Source: an uncultured Paracoccaceae bacterium (GTDB lineage Bacteria; Pseudomonadota; Alphaproteobacteria; Rhodobacterales; Rhodobacteraceae). From it: DNA of 64,000 bases. The stretch is from positions 868,001-932,000 of the forward strand of contig CANNFQ010000001.1 in assembly GCA_947503925.1 (NCBI GenBank), given 5' to 3'. Each line of letters starts with the position of its first letter. Position 1 is the stretch's first letter. This document shows, piece after piece, positions 35,848 through 44,828 of the stretch. Below the pieces are notes generated by a model. That model was given only the letters and a program-made list of their open reading frames with translations, searched no databases and was not told the DNA's origin. The position numbers and the translations under genes are program-made.

Positions 35848-37494
35848 TTATTGCTTCAGCGCGAGGCAAACCTGCCACGGCCCAAGATGTAATCTGCCAT
35901 CCGCCGACACATGGGCACTGCCCAGTTCGGCCCCAATGGGCGTCCAATTGCCCGCAGGCAGGTCGAAATCGGATGGTGTTTCGCTTACGTTAAACGCACA
36001 GAAAATCGCCTGGCCGTCGTCGAAGCGGGTGAAATAGACCACGTCACCCTTGGCCTGCACCCGGTCATGTGCGCCCCGGCTGATTGCCGGATGCGATGAC
36101 CGAAAGGCAATCGCCTTGCGGTAGTGATGCAGCAAGGCGCCGGGTTCTTCCTCTTGCGCGGCGACGGACAGGTGCAAATGCTCGGACGCGACGGGCAGCC
36201 ATGGTTTGGCGGCTGAAAAGCCACCATTCTGGTTGCTCGGTTGCCAGGTAATCGGTGTGCGGCAACCATCGCGACCTTTGAATTCCGGCCAAAATTCGAT
36301 GCCATACGGGTCCTGCAAATCCTCAAAGGCAACGTCAGCCTCTGGCAGGCCCAATTCTTCACCTTGATAGATGCAAACCGAACCGCGCAGGCACATGATC
36401 AGCGTTGCAAACATCCGTTGTGCTGCTGGCGGCAGGTCCCAGCGGCTGGCATGGCGCATGACGTCATGGTTGGAAAACGCCCAACAGGCCCAACCATCAG
36501 CAGCAACCTCATCCACATGGTTCATCACTGTGACGATCCGGTTGGCGGTCGGCTGATCCTGCGCAAGGAATTCAAAGGCATAGCACATCTGCATCAGATC
36601 ATTGCCGGCAGTATACTGGCCCATGATCTCCAACCCCAATTGGGCATCTCCCACCTCGCCCACCGCGGCAGCACCATAGGGTTCCATGACAGCACGTAGG
36701 CGGGCCAGAAACTTCACATTGTCCGGGTGATTCTTATCGTAAAGATGTTGTTGATGGTTATAGGGGTTCACCGATGGGGCAATGGTTGCATTGCGTTGAT
36801 CGGCCGGCAGGCCCGGATTGTCCCGCAATTCGGCGTCATGCATGTAGAAATTGATCGTATCCAGGCGGAACCCGTCACAGCCTCTGTTCAGCCAGAACCG
36901 GGCGACATCCAGCAGCGCATCTTGCACGGCAGGTTCGTGGAAGTTCAGGTCAGGCTGCGACACCAGGAAGTTGTGCAGGTAATATTGTTCGCGCCGCGCA
37001 TCCCATTGCCAGGCAGACCCGCCGAAAATCGACAGCCAATTGTTGGGCGGCGTGCCGTCAGGTTTCGGATCGGCCCAGACATACCAGTTCGCCCGATCAT
37101 TGTCGCGGTTGGCACGACTCTCACTGAACCAAGGATGCTGATCGCTGGTATGGCTCAGCACCAGATCAATCATCACCCGGATGCCAAACCGATGCGCCGT
37201 TTCAACCACTGCATCGAAATCCGCCAGCGTTCCGAACATCGGATCAACGTCGCAGTAATCACTGACATCGTAACCAAAATCCTTCATCGGCGACATAAAA
37301 AAGGGCGAAATCCAGATTGCATCAACCCCAAGCGAGGCGATGTAAGGCAAGCGCTGGACGATTCCCAAAAGGTCACCGATCCCATCGCCATTGCTGTCCT
37401 GAAAACTGCGGGGATAGATCTGATAGATCACCGCACCGCGCCACCAGTCCTTGTCGATGGCCATGTCAGGCGTTGTGGCCAGGTTCGTATTCAT
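35848..37494 (-). CDS. aglA: Alpha-glucosidase, GH13 family
   Basis: 548 residues with no signal peptide, so it acts on imported sugar in the cytoplasm, freeing glucose from alpha-glucosides such as sucrose, maltose or trehalose. Seen: AVIYQIYPRSFQDSNGDGIG near 20, VMIDLVLSHTSDQHPWF near 105, GCDGFRLDTINF with the Asp nucleophile near 215, AAVGEVGD with the acid/base Glu, and FSNHDVMR with the third Asp. These are the oligo-1,6-glucosidase/alpha-glucosidase subset of GH13. Encoded between the permease and ATPase genes. Confidence 0.93.
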   Translation of the reverse strand: MNTNLATTPDMAIDKDWWRGAVIYQIYPRSFQDSNGDGIGDLLGIVQRLPYIASLGVDAIWISPFFMSPMKDFGYDVSDYCDVDPMFGTLADFDAVVETAHRFGIRVMIDLVLSHTSDQHPWFSESRANRDNDRANWYVWADPKPDGTPPNNWLSIFGGSAWQWDARREQYYLHNFLVSQPDLNFHEPAVQDALLDVARFWLNRGCDGFRLDTINFYMHDAELRDNPGLPADQRNATIAPSVNPYNHQQHLYDKNHPDNVKFLARLRAVMEPYGAAAVGEVGDAQLGLEIMGQYTAGNDLMQMCYAFEFLAQDQPTANRIVTVMNHVDEVAADGWACWAFSNHDVMRHASRWDLPPAAQRMFATLIMCLRGSVCIYQGEELGLPEADVAFEDLQDPYGIEFWPEFKGRDGCRTPITWQPSNQNGGFSAAKPWLPVASEHLHLSVAAQEEEPGALLHHYRKAIAFRSSHPAISRGAHDRVQAKGDVVYFTRFDDGQAIFCAFNVSETPSDFDLPAGNWTPIGAELGSAHVSADGRLHLGPWQVCLALKQ

Positions 37495-37528
37495 CGCCGT
37501 TCTTTCTGTCTCTCAAGTTGAATTTGAC

Positions 37529-37549
37529 GTCCCGGATCAGGTCCGGGAC
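37529..37549. repeat. Palindromic intergenic element between aglG and aglA
   Basis: GTCCCGGA, 5-base loop, TCCGGGAC: a perfect 8-bp stem in the 65-base gap. This sequence type (CCGGA-TCAGG-TCCGG) recurs as a dispersed extragenic palindrome in many alphaproteobacteria, though I see only one copy here. It could also stabilise the upstream aglG transcript end. Confidence 0.55.
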
Positions 37550-37559
37550 CACATCGCAC

Positions 37560-38717
37560 TTACTTCACCGACCCGGCCAAAAGACCACGGACAAGGTATT
37601 TCTGCATTGCAAAGAACACCGCCAGCGGCACCGCGATCGACACGAATGCAGAGGTGGCAAGTATCTCCCAATCGCCGCCACGTGTGCCCAAAAGCTCCAC
37701 AATCTGCTTGGTCATCACCGTAGTTTGGCCGGATGCATCAATCAGGAACACTAACGCGACCAGCAGATCATTCCATGTCCACAGGAACTGGAAGATCGCA
37801 AAGGATGCGAGTGCGGGGAAGGACAGCGGCAGAATGATCTTGGTAAAGATCTGGAAATCCGTCGCCCCGTCCACCTTGGCGTTTTCGATAATGTCACGCG
37901 GCAGGCCAACCATGTAGTTGCGCAATAGATAGATCGCCAATGGCAGGCCAAAGCCGGTATGCGCCAGCCAGACCCCCAGATACCCTTTGCCGATGCCAAT
38001 CGCATTATGCAGCGACAGAAGCGGGATCAGCGCCAATTGCAGTGGCACAACCAACAACCCCACAACAATCGCGATCAGGATCGCGCGTCCGGGGAAATCC
38101 ATCCAGGCCAGCGCATAGGCCGCGAAAGCCGCAATCAGGATCGGAATGATCGTTGCCGGGATCACGACGGTCAGCGTGTTAAAGAACGCCTTGGCCATCC
38201 CTTCAGAGTTGTTTTCGTCAAACAGAACAAAGTTATAGTTCTGCAATGTGAAATCAGGCGGGGTGGTCGCATCAACAAAGACACGCTGGGCACGCCCGCT
38301 GATCTGGTCATCGTCGCCCTCCCAGACATACGTCCCGTCAGCGTTCAGGGTGAATGTCTCTCCATCGCCAAGATCAGCGGTGTCCCCGGGCGCATTGGCG
38401 CCGAGGTTCCGGCTGGATGTGCCCCAGGCAGTCATTTTACCGCCAAAGGCCTCTTCACCAAAGATATTGCCCTCAACCATGTAGCGGCCATTGCCAAGAT
38501 CGACCCGGTTATCATCCGGATCAGCAGCCCGAATTTGCAACGTCTGTTCTGATGCGAAAAGTGATGACCACCAACCCGACGCAGTGATCTGATCACCGGT
38601 CCGGAACGACGATACAAACAAGCCAAGCGTCGGGAACAGCCACAACAGCACAAGCAGCACGACCGAGATATTCAGCGCCCAGACAACGATGGGCTTTCTT
38701 CCTGCAATCGCATCCAT
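37560..38717 (-). CDS. aglG: Alpha-glucoside ABC transporter permease AglG
   Basis: 385 residues, longer than the roughly 280 of MalG. Between the first helix (ISVVLLVLLWLFPTLGLFVS) and the second lies an insertion of about 130 residues (about 45-175) that should be periplasmic. It is rich in Asp, Gly and Thr with beta-like repeats (NADGTYVWEGDDDQISG). The core follows with five helices and the EAA loop (ENAKVDGATDFQIFTKIILP). Its start shares one base with the aglF stop (TGATG). Part of the sugar importer with AglE, F and K. Confidence 0.92.
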   Translation of the reverse strand: MDAIAGRKPIVVWALNISVVLLVLLWLFPTLGLFVSSFRTGDQITASGWWSSLFASEQTLQIRAADPDDNRVDLGNGRYMVEGNIFGEEAFGGKMTAWGTSSRNLGANAPGDTADLGDGETFTLNADGTYVWEGDDDQISGRAQRVFVDATTPPDFTLQNYNFVLFDENNSEGMAKAFFNTLTVVIPATIIPILIAAFAAYALAWMDFPGRAILIAIVVGLLVVPLQLALIPLLSLHNAIGIGKGYLGVWLAHTGFGLPLAIYLLRNYMVGLPRDIIENAKVDGATDFQIFTKIILPLSFPALASFAIFQFLWTWNDLLVALVFLIDASGQTTVMTKQIVELLGTRGGDWEILATSAFVSIAVPLAVFFAMQKYLVRGLLAGSVK

Positions 38718-39724
38718 CAGCGCATCTCCTTGCGGGCATTGTAGACGTTCCAGACCAGGATCGGCGTCACCATCAGCATGATGATCATCGCCGCAGCGGA
38801 CCCCATGCCCCAGTCATTGGCGCGGAACAGTTTGTCATACATGTAATTGGCCAGCACCTGGGTTTCCCACTGGCCGTTGGTCATCGCAAACACGATGTCG
38901 AACACCTTAAGCGTGGCAATCGTAATCGTGGTCCAGACCACGACGATGGTGGACATGATCTGCGGGATCTTGATCTTGAAGAATATCTGGAACGGGTTCG
39001 CCCCATCGATAATCGCCGCCTCAACTGTCTCTTCGGGGATGCCGCGCAGGGCGGCAGACAAGATCACCATGGCAAAACCGGTTTGTATCCAGATTAGTAC
39101 CACCATCAGGAACAGGTTGTTCCAGAACGGAATTTGTAGCCATTGCTGCGGTTCTGCCCCGCCAAAGACCAGATAAAGATGGTTCAGAATACCAATTTGG
39201 GCGACATCCTCCGGACGGGCCTCGTAAACCAGTTTAAAGATAACGGCGGCACCAACAAAGGAAATCGCCATCGGCATGAACACGATGGATTTTGCAATAT
39301 TGCCCCAACTCAACCGATCTGTCAGCTGCGCCGCTAGCAGGCCAAACCCGGTCGCTGCGGCAGGCACAATGATGAGCCAGAGAACGTTGTTCTTCATCGC
39401 CTCGATGAATTTCGGCTCTGCGAACATCTTGCTGTAATTCTCGAACCCGACGAAGCCAAATTCATTGCCCGGCAGACGCTCAAGAAAGCTCAGGCGCAGC
39501 GTGGCAACCACCGGATATGCCAGATAAAGGCCCAGGGCGATGATGGCGGGCAGAAGAAACAGCCATGGCCGGATCATATTCGCCCGATTGATATTGCGTC
39601 CGGCGTTGGGGCCCTCAGGCTTGAACAACACCTTATCGAGAAACAAATTCGCGGAGTAGAAATAGCCGACACAGCCGCCTACGCCGATAATGATTGTCAA
39701 TAAACCTTGCAGTGCTGGATGCAT
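38717..39724 (-). CDS. aglF: Alpha-glucoside ABC transporter permease AglF
   Basis: 335 residues with eight probable helices, including two extra at the N-terminus (LLTIIIGVGGCVGYFYSANL), as in MalF/AglF proteins. The core starts at WLFLLPAIIALGLYLAYPVV, and the EAA loop reads EAAIIDGANPFQIFFKIKIP near 250. It forms the heterodimeric channel with AglG. Confidence 0.92.
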   Translation of the reverse strand: MHPALQGLLTIIIGVGGCVGYFYSANLFLDKVLFKPEGPNAGRNINRANMIRPWLFLLPAIIALGLYLAYPVVATLRLSFLERLPGNEFGFVGFENYSKMFAEPKFIEAMKNNVLWLIIVPAAATGFGLLAAQLTDRLSWGNIAKSIVFMPMAISFVGAAVIFKLVYEARPEDVAQIGILNHLYLVFGGAEPQQWLQIPFWNNLFLMVVLIWIQTGFAMVILSAALRGIPEETVEAAIIDGANPFQIFFKIKIPQIMSTIVVVWTTITIATLKVFDIVFAMTNGQWETQVLANYMYDKLFRANDWGMGSAAAMIIMLMVTPILVWNVYNARKEMR

Positions 39725-39781
39725 GGCTCCCTCCCCCGTCGCTATGTATCACCTGCGGCAATGCGTCTGCCGCCAGACTGT

Positions 39782-39810
39782 CCGGACGGATGACCGTCCG
39801 GGCATTTTTT
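39782..39810. terminator. Hairpin between aglE and aglF
   Basis: CCGGACGG, loop ATGA, CCGTCCGG: a perfect 8-bp stem in the 109-base gap. On the plus strand it is followed by TTTTTT. On the minus strand, the direction of the operon, the A-run precedes the stem and no U-tract follows. So here it most likely protects the aglE 3' end and lowers read-through into the permease genes. Confidence 0.55.
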
Positions 39811-39833
39811 ATGGATCTGCATAGAAGGCAGGC

Positions 39834-41192
39834 TTACTTCGCGGCGTCCCAGCTGGATTGGATCGCAGCGGCGACATCCTCGGCAGATGTACCACCAACA
39901 TAATCCACCATTCCGGTCCAGAATGAGCCCTGACCAACAGCGCCCGGCATCAGGTCAGATGCATCAAAGCGGAATGTTGTTGCATTCAGCAGGATTTCGC
40001 CCTGGCCGCGCAGAACACCATCTTTATAGGCGTCTAGGTTCACGCCGGTATGTGGTGTCAGGAAGCCGGTTTGAGCCATCATCACCTCATGCGCGATAGG
40101 CTGCTTGAGGAAGTCGATAAATGCGGTTGTCGCATCTGATGCCTGTGTCACAGCCATCAACGTACCACCGCCCAGAACCGGCTTGCCCAGATCTTTTTCT
40201 TCGAATGCAGGGAAGTAGAAGAAATCGGCATCCTCGCCCACGACAATATCATCGGGGAAGAAGGCACTGGCGAACGATGCCTGACGATGCATGTAGCATT
40301 GCGGCGGGGAGGAGAACATGCCCGCCGGGCTGTCACGGAAATCGGTTGACCCCACCGCTGCCGAACCACCGGCAACCATATCGTCATTCCGGGCAAACAT
40401 CCCAAAAGTCTCAATGGCTTCAAGTACTTTGGGGTCGTTGAACGGAATTTCGTTGGACACCCACTGATCATAGACTTCGGGCGCCTGTGTGCGCAGCATG
40501 ATATCTTCGACCCAGTCGGTCGCTGGCCAGCCTGTCGCAGGTCCGGACCCCAGCCCAATGCACCATGGTGTTTCACCATCGGCGATGATCTGTTCGGACA
40601 GCGCGATCAGGTCTTCCATGGTTTCAGGCACGTCATAGCCTGCATCTTCGAAGTTTTCCGGGCTATACCAGACCAGCGACTTCACATTGACGTTGTAGAA
40701 GAAGCCATAGAACTGATCCTCGCCAGCCGCGTCGGCATAAGTGCCCAGATCAACCCATGACGGACCGGCGGCGTAGTTATCAGCAACCCAACCCGCCATA
40801 TCACCACCAAGCGGGGCCAAAAGGCCACGTGATGCCAGATCAGCAGCCAGACCAGGTTGGGGGAACACGGCAATATTGGGGGGTGAGCCCGCTTCAGCGT
40901 CGATCACGATCTGCTGCTCGAAACCGTCCGACCCGGTATAGGTCACGTTCGCGCCTGTTGCGTCGACGAAATAGGCGACCGCGGAACGGAAGATATCATC
41001 TTCCGGTGCCAGCCATGGGCCAAAAACCGTGACGGACTGTCCGCTCAGGTCAGGTGCATTCGCCGCCCATTCATTGTAGCTGTCCCAGCTAAAGTCACCT
41101 TCGCCGGGCGCAAATACAAGGTGGCCATCCGCCTGCGCCGCACCAGCCGTCAGCGCGATAGCAGCCACACTGGCATATAATTTCATTGTCAT
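39834..41192 (-). CDS. aglE: Alpha-glucoside ABC transporter substrate-binding protein
   Basis: 452 residues from MTMKLYASVAAIALTAGAAQA, a Sec signal peptide, with GGGAGG six bases before the ATG. The mature protein is an SBP_bac_1 sugar-binding fold: SGQSVTVFGPWLAPEDDIFR near 50, DLIALSEQIIADGETPWCIG, and KPVLGGGTLMAVTQASDAT near the C-terminus. It delivers alpha-glucosides to AglFGK. First gene of the operon, divergent from aglR. Confidence 0.92.
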   Translation of the reverse strand: MTMKLYASVAAIALTAGAAQADGHLVFAPGEGDFSWDSYNEWAANAPDLSGQSVTVFGPWLAPEDDIFRSAVAYFVDATGANVTYTGSDGFEQQIVIDAEAGSPPNIAVFPQPGLAADLASRGLLAPLGGDMAGWVADNYAAGPSWVDLGTYADAAGEDQFYGFFYNVNVKSLVWYSPENFEDAGYDVPETMEDLIALSEQIIADGETPWCIGLGSGPATGWPATDWVEDIMLRTQAPEVYDQWVSNEIPFNDPKVLEAIETFGMFARNDDMVAGGSAAVGSTDFRDSPAGMFSSPPQCYMHRQASFASAFFPDDIVVGEDADFFYFPAFEEKDLGKPVLGGGTLMAVTQASDATTAFIDFLKQPIAHEVMMAQTGFLTPHTGVNLDAYKDGVLRGQGEILLNATTFRFDASDLMPGAVGQGSFWTGMVDYVGGTSAEDVAAAIQSSWDAAK

Positions 41193-41284
41193 CTCATTCC
41201 TCCCAATCACGCCGTGCTGGCGTGTCTCCTCATGATTGTAAAAAGTTGTCCAACCCAACTATATCGCCGGCGCAACAGAATCAT

Positions 41285-41302
41285 ATCCAAAGCGCTTTGG
41301 AT
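41285..41302. promoter_or_regulatory. LacI-type operator, perfect palindrome, aglE side
   Basis: ATCCAAAGC-GCTTTGGAT, an 18-bp perfect palindrome with the central CG typical of LacI-family operators, 93 bases upstream of the aglE start. The most likely ligand is AglR, encoded divergently. A TTGACA-like -35 box (minus strand, 41337-41332) lies just upstream, so binding would block aglE transcription. Confidence 0.82.
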
Positions 41303-41449
41303 GTTCATACATTCCCTGAACTTGACGTGACTGTCAACAGAAGGTCATGGATTATAAAAAAACGCTTGGATTTCCTGCCTCAAACAGTTACTGAAACGAT
41401 TACGGTGACAATTGCCGAACATGGCGCAATGATTGGCACAAACTGCAAT

Positions 41450-41463
41450 TGAAAGCGCTTTGA
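41450..41463. promoter_or_regulatory. Second LacI-type operator next to aglR
   Basis: TGAAAGCGCTTTGA shares the AAAGCGCTTT core with the first site and has one asymmetric position. It ends 15 bases before the aglR start codon, suiting autoregulation. The two sites are 161 bases apart centre to centre, so looping is possible. Confidence 0.78.
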
Positions 41464-41478
41464 CTGGCAGAAGATCAT

Positions 41479-42510
41479 ATGAACCTCAAGGAACTCTCGC
41501 ACAAACTTGGACTAAGCCAAACCACCGTCAGCCGTGCGCTAAACGGCTATCCAGAGGTGAGCGCGGCCACACGCAAACGCGTGCAAGAGGCCGCAGATAC
41601 GTTTAACTACCGCCCCAGCACCCGGGCAAAGGGGCTTGCAACCGGTCAGGCACTGGCCATCGGTCATGTCATCCCAGTGTCCAGCAAGCATGAGATGGTC
41701 AACCCGATCTTTGGCGACTTCATTGCCGGCGCTGGCGAAACCTATGCCCGGCAAGGGTATGAAATGATCCTGTCTATCGTTGATGACGAGAACGAGGAAC
41801 AGATTTATCGTGGACTCAAATCGCGCCGCGCCGTTGATGGCGTGATCGTCCACGGTCCGCGCAGGGATGACTACCGCCTGCCTTTGCTGCATGAGTTGCA
41901 AATGCCCTTTGCCGTGCACGGGCGCGCGTCGGGCAGCACGACCCCTTACACGTGGCTGGACGTAAATAATCGCAGCGCGTTTGAACGGGCCACAAATTTC
42001 CTGCTGGATCTGGGGCATCAGCGTATTTCACTGATCAACGGGCTGGAGGTAATGGATTTCGCCCATCGCCGTCGCACCGGTTATGAGGATGCATTGACCG
42101 CGCACGGGATTACCGTGGACCCTGCCCTGATGCGGTCAGGCGAAATGACCGAAGTTTTCGGCTATCAAACCACCCGTGACATGCTGGGTCAGGATGACGC
42201 CCCGACCGCCATTGTTGCATCATCGCTGATCTGCGCGCTTGGGGCGCGGCGGGCAATTGAGGAACGCGGGCTTGTGATGGGTAAGGACGTGTCGATCATC
42301 ACCCATGATGACGCTTTGTCCTATCTGCAAAACGGTGGTGAAATCCCGATCTTTACTGCCACCCGCTCTTCGGTGCGCGAGGCCGGGCGCAGATTGGCCC
42401 AGATGTTGCTGGACGCAGTCGCCGATCCGGGCCGCGCACCACAACATGCATTGCTAGAGGCGGAATTGATGGTCGGCGGCTCGACCGGCCCTACCCCACG
42501 AAAGGATTAA
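41479..42510 (+). CDS. aglR: LacI-family regulator of the agl sugar locus
   Basis: 343 residues. The N-terminal helix-turn-helix and hinge fill residues 1-55 (MNLKELSHKLGLSQTTVSRA, then RKRVQEAADTFNYRPSTRAK). A periplasmic-binding-protein-like sensor follows (IGHVIPVSSKHEMVNPIFGD, RAVDGVIVHG). It should repress aglEFGAK, and itself, until an alpha-glucoside or metabolite binds. It is followed by the beta-glucosidase gene after one base. Confidence 0.9.
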   Translation: MNLKELSHKLGLSQTTVSRALNGYPEVSAATRKRVQEAADTFNYRPSTRAKGLATGQALAIGHVIPVSSKHEMVNPIFGDFIAGAGETYARQGYEMILSIVDDENEEQIYRGLKSRRAVDGVIVHGPRRDDYRLPLLHELQMPFAVHGRASGSTTPYTWLDVNNRSAFERATNFLLDLGHQRISLINGLEVMDFAHRRRTGYEDALTAHGITVDPALMRSGEMTEVFGYQTTRDMLGQDDAPTAIVASSLICALGARRAIEERGLVMGKDVSIITHDDALSYLQNGGEIPIFTATRSSVREAGRRLAQMLLDAVADPGRAPQHALLEAELMVGGSTGPTPRKD

Positions 42511-42511
42511 G

Positions 42512-43834
42512 ATGGAATTCAAACGTACTGATTTCCCAGACGGTTTTCTGTTTGGTGCAGCCACGGCCGCCTATCAGATAGAAGGGCACAAATTTGGCGG
42601 CGCAGGGCCGACGCATTGGGATACCTTCGCCGCCACACCCGGCAACGTGATCCGTGCCGAAGACGGGGCGCTGGCCTGCGATCACTACCACCGCTTTGCC
42701 GAGGATCTCGATCTGCTGAAAGATGCGGGGATGGATGCTTACCGGTTTTCAACCTCCTGGGCACGGGTCATGCCGGATGGCCGAACGGTCAATCCCGACG
42801 GCCTCGATTTTTATGATCGGCTGGTGGACGCCATGCTGGAACGCGGGCTGAAACCGTTTCAAACGCTTTATCATTGGGAACTGCCCTCTGCGCTCGCGGA
42901 TCAGGGCGGCTGGACCAATCGCGACACCACCCAGCATTTCGGCGATTTCACAGATGTGATCACCGACCGGATCGGCGACCGGGTGCATGCGATTGCGACC
43001 ATCAACGAACCCTGGTGCGTCAGCTTCCTGTCACACTTCCTGGGACATCACGCGCCCGGGCTGCGCGATATCCGGGCCACGGCGCGGGCGATGCATCATA
43101 TCAATCTGGCGCATGGGGTGGCGATGTCGCGCCTGCGCGACAAGGGCATGAAAAACTGTGGCGTCGTGCTGAATTTCGATCACACCGGCCCGGCTGACAG
43201 CACGGCCTCTGCCGCTGGCGCCGCCAATCTGCAAGACGCCATCATCAACCGCTGGTTTATCGAGGCGATTGCAAAAGGCACCTACCCGACAGAGGTGCTT
43301 GATGGGTTTCGCCAGCACATGCCGGATGGCTGGCAGGATGACATGGGGCAGATCAGCCAGCCGATTGATTGGCTCGGGGTCAATTACTACACCCGGCATC
43401 AGATGGCCGCTGATCCGGGAGCGCCCTGGCCTGCCATCAAGGTGGTGCCCGGACATCTGGCAACAACCCAAATGGATTGGGAGATTTACCCCGAAGGCCT
43501 GCACCATTTCCTGACCCGGATGGCGCAGGATTACGTAGGCGATCTGCCGCTCTATGTGACCGAAAACGGTATGGCCTGGGATGACCGGGTCGAAAACGGG
43601 GCGGTTTATGATCCCGAACGGGCCAAATTCGTGTCCGACCATTTTCTAGCGGCCAAACAGGCCATTACAGATGGGGCCAATGTCAAAGGCTTCTTCTATT
43701 GGTCATTGCTCGACAATTACGAATGGGCCTTTGGTTATGAAAAACGGTTCGGCATCGTACATGTCGATTTTGAGACCTTGAAGCGCACGCCAAAAGCATC
43801 TTATCACGCGCTCAAACGCGCTATCGCGCAATAA
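42512..43834 (+). CDS. Beta-glucosidase, GH1 family
   Basis: 440 residues, cytoplasmic (no signal). GH1 enzymes release glucose from beta-glucosides such as cellobiose by a retaining mechanism. Seen: FPDGFLFGAATAAYQIEG at the N-terminus, DAYRFSTSWARVMPDG near 75, the acid/base Glu in ATINEPWC near 165, the nucleophile Glu in LYVTENGMAWDD near 350, and WSLLDNYEWAFGY near 395. It lies between aglR and glk, adding beta-linked glucosides to an otherwise alpha-glucoside locus. Confidence 0.95.
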   Translation: MEFKRTDFPDGFLFGAATAAYQIEGHKFGGAGPTHWDTFAATPGNVIRAEDGALACDHYHRFAEDLDLLKDAGMDAYRFSTSWARVMPDGRTVNPDGLDFYDRLVDAMLERGLKPFQTLYHWELPSALADQGGWTNRDTTQHFGDFTDVITDRIGDRVHAIATINEPWCVSFLSHFLGHHAPGLRDIRATARAMHHINLAHGVAMSRLRDKGMKNCGVVLNFDHTGPADSTASAAGAANLQDAIINRWFIEAIAKGTYPTEVLDGFRQHMPDGWQDDMGQISQPIDWLGVNYYTRHQMAADPGAPWPAIKVVPGHLATTQMDWEIYPEGLHHFLTRMAQDYVGDLPLYVTENGMAWDDRVENGAVYDPERAKFVSDHFLAAKQAITDGANVKGFFYWSLLDNYEWAFGYEKRFGIVHVDFETLKRTPKASYHALKRAIAQ

Positions 43835-43842
43835 GGAACGCC

Positions 43843-44814
43843 ATGGGCCATCCCAAAGATACTTATGCATTGGTCGCTGATATTGGTGGCACCAACACAC
43901 GCGTCGCGCTGGCGCATGGGCGCAGCATCGTGGACGGCACGATCAGGCGCTACCGCAACCGCGATTTTCCGGGGCTGGAAAGCGTCTTGCAACGCTACAT
44001 CGCGGATGAGGATGGTGTTGATCCTTTGGCCGCCTGCGTTGCCGTCGCGGGTCCGGTACGTGACGGGCGGGCCACGTTGACCAATCTGGATTGGACGATC
44101 GACAAGAATACACTGACGCGGGCCACAAGCGCCGAAACCGTCGCTATTCTTAATGATTTGCAGGCTCAAGGACACGCGCTGGGATATATTGCGCCGGACA
44201 ACATCCGTACCATTCTTGACGGGCCGGAGGGTCAGCCCAATGCCGCGAAACTTGTCGTAGGTGTCGGCACCGGGTTCAATGCGGCACCGGTCTATGATCT
44301 GGCCCAAGGCCGCATAGTCACCCCCTCCGAAAGCGGACATGCCAACCTGCCGATCAGGACGGAACGTGAATTGCGCCTGTGCCAATTCGTGTCCACCGCG
44401 CACGGGTTTCCGGCGGTCGAAGACGTGCTGTCAGGCCGTGGTCTGGAACGCGTCTATGCGTTTTTGGGGCATGAGGGTGATGATCCGCGTGAACGCGCCG
44501 CCCATGACATCATGGAAGCCTGCGCAAATGGCAGCGACCCGCGCGCGGACGATGCCGCGCAGCTGTTCACCCGGATTCTTGGGACGGTTTGCGGCAACCT
44601 GTCGCTGATCCAACTGCCTTTTGGCGGGGTCTACCTTGCAGGCGGGGTCGCGCGGGCCTTTGCCCCGCATCTGACGCGTTTTGGTTTTGGCGATGCTTTC
44701 CGTGACAAAGGCCGGTTCGCGGGGTTCATGGCGAACTTCGCAGTTCATGTGATCGAGGATGATTATGCCGCACTGACCGGCTCTGCCGCGCATCTGCACG
44801 GGCTGACTGGCTGA
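43843..44814 (+). CDS. glk: Glucokinase
   Basis: 323 residues of the Glk (ROK-unrelated, E. coli type) family. It phosphorylates the glucose released by AglA and the GH1 enzyme. Seen: the phosphate loop ADIGGTNTRVAL near 12-23, AVAGPVRDGRATLTNLDW near 65, the LNDLQAQGH segment with the likely catalytic Asp near 103, GVGTGFNAAPV near 135, and GGVYLAGGVARAF near 260. Nine bases after the GH1 gene. Confidence 0.93.
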   Translation: MGHPKDTYALVADIGGTNTRVALAHGRSIVDGTIRRYRNRDFPGLESVLQRYIADEDGVDPLAACVAVAGPVRDGRATLTNLDWTIDKNTLTRATSAETVAILNDLQAQGHALGYIAPDNIRTILDGPEGQPNAAKLVVGVGTGFNAAPVYDLAQGRIVTPSESGHANLPIRTERELRLCQFVSTAHGFPAVEDVLSGRGLERVYAFLGHEGDDPRERAAHDIMEACANGSDPRADDAAQLFTRILGTVCGNLSLIQLPFGGVYLAGGVARAFAPHLTRFGFGDAFRDKGRFAGFMANFAVHVIEDDYAALTGSAAHLHGLTG

Positions 44815-44828
44815 TCGGTGCCCCCGGC

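Noticed and set aside
41322..41337. TTGAC-N6-GTCAA read as an FNR/FnrL box
   Set aside because: FNR sites need TTGAT-N4-ATCAA spacing; this is two bases too long. It is kept only as an unassigned inverted repeat.
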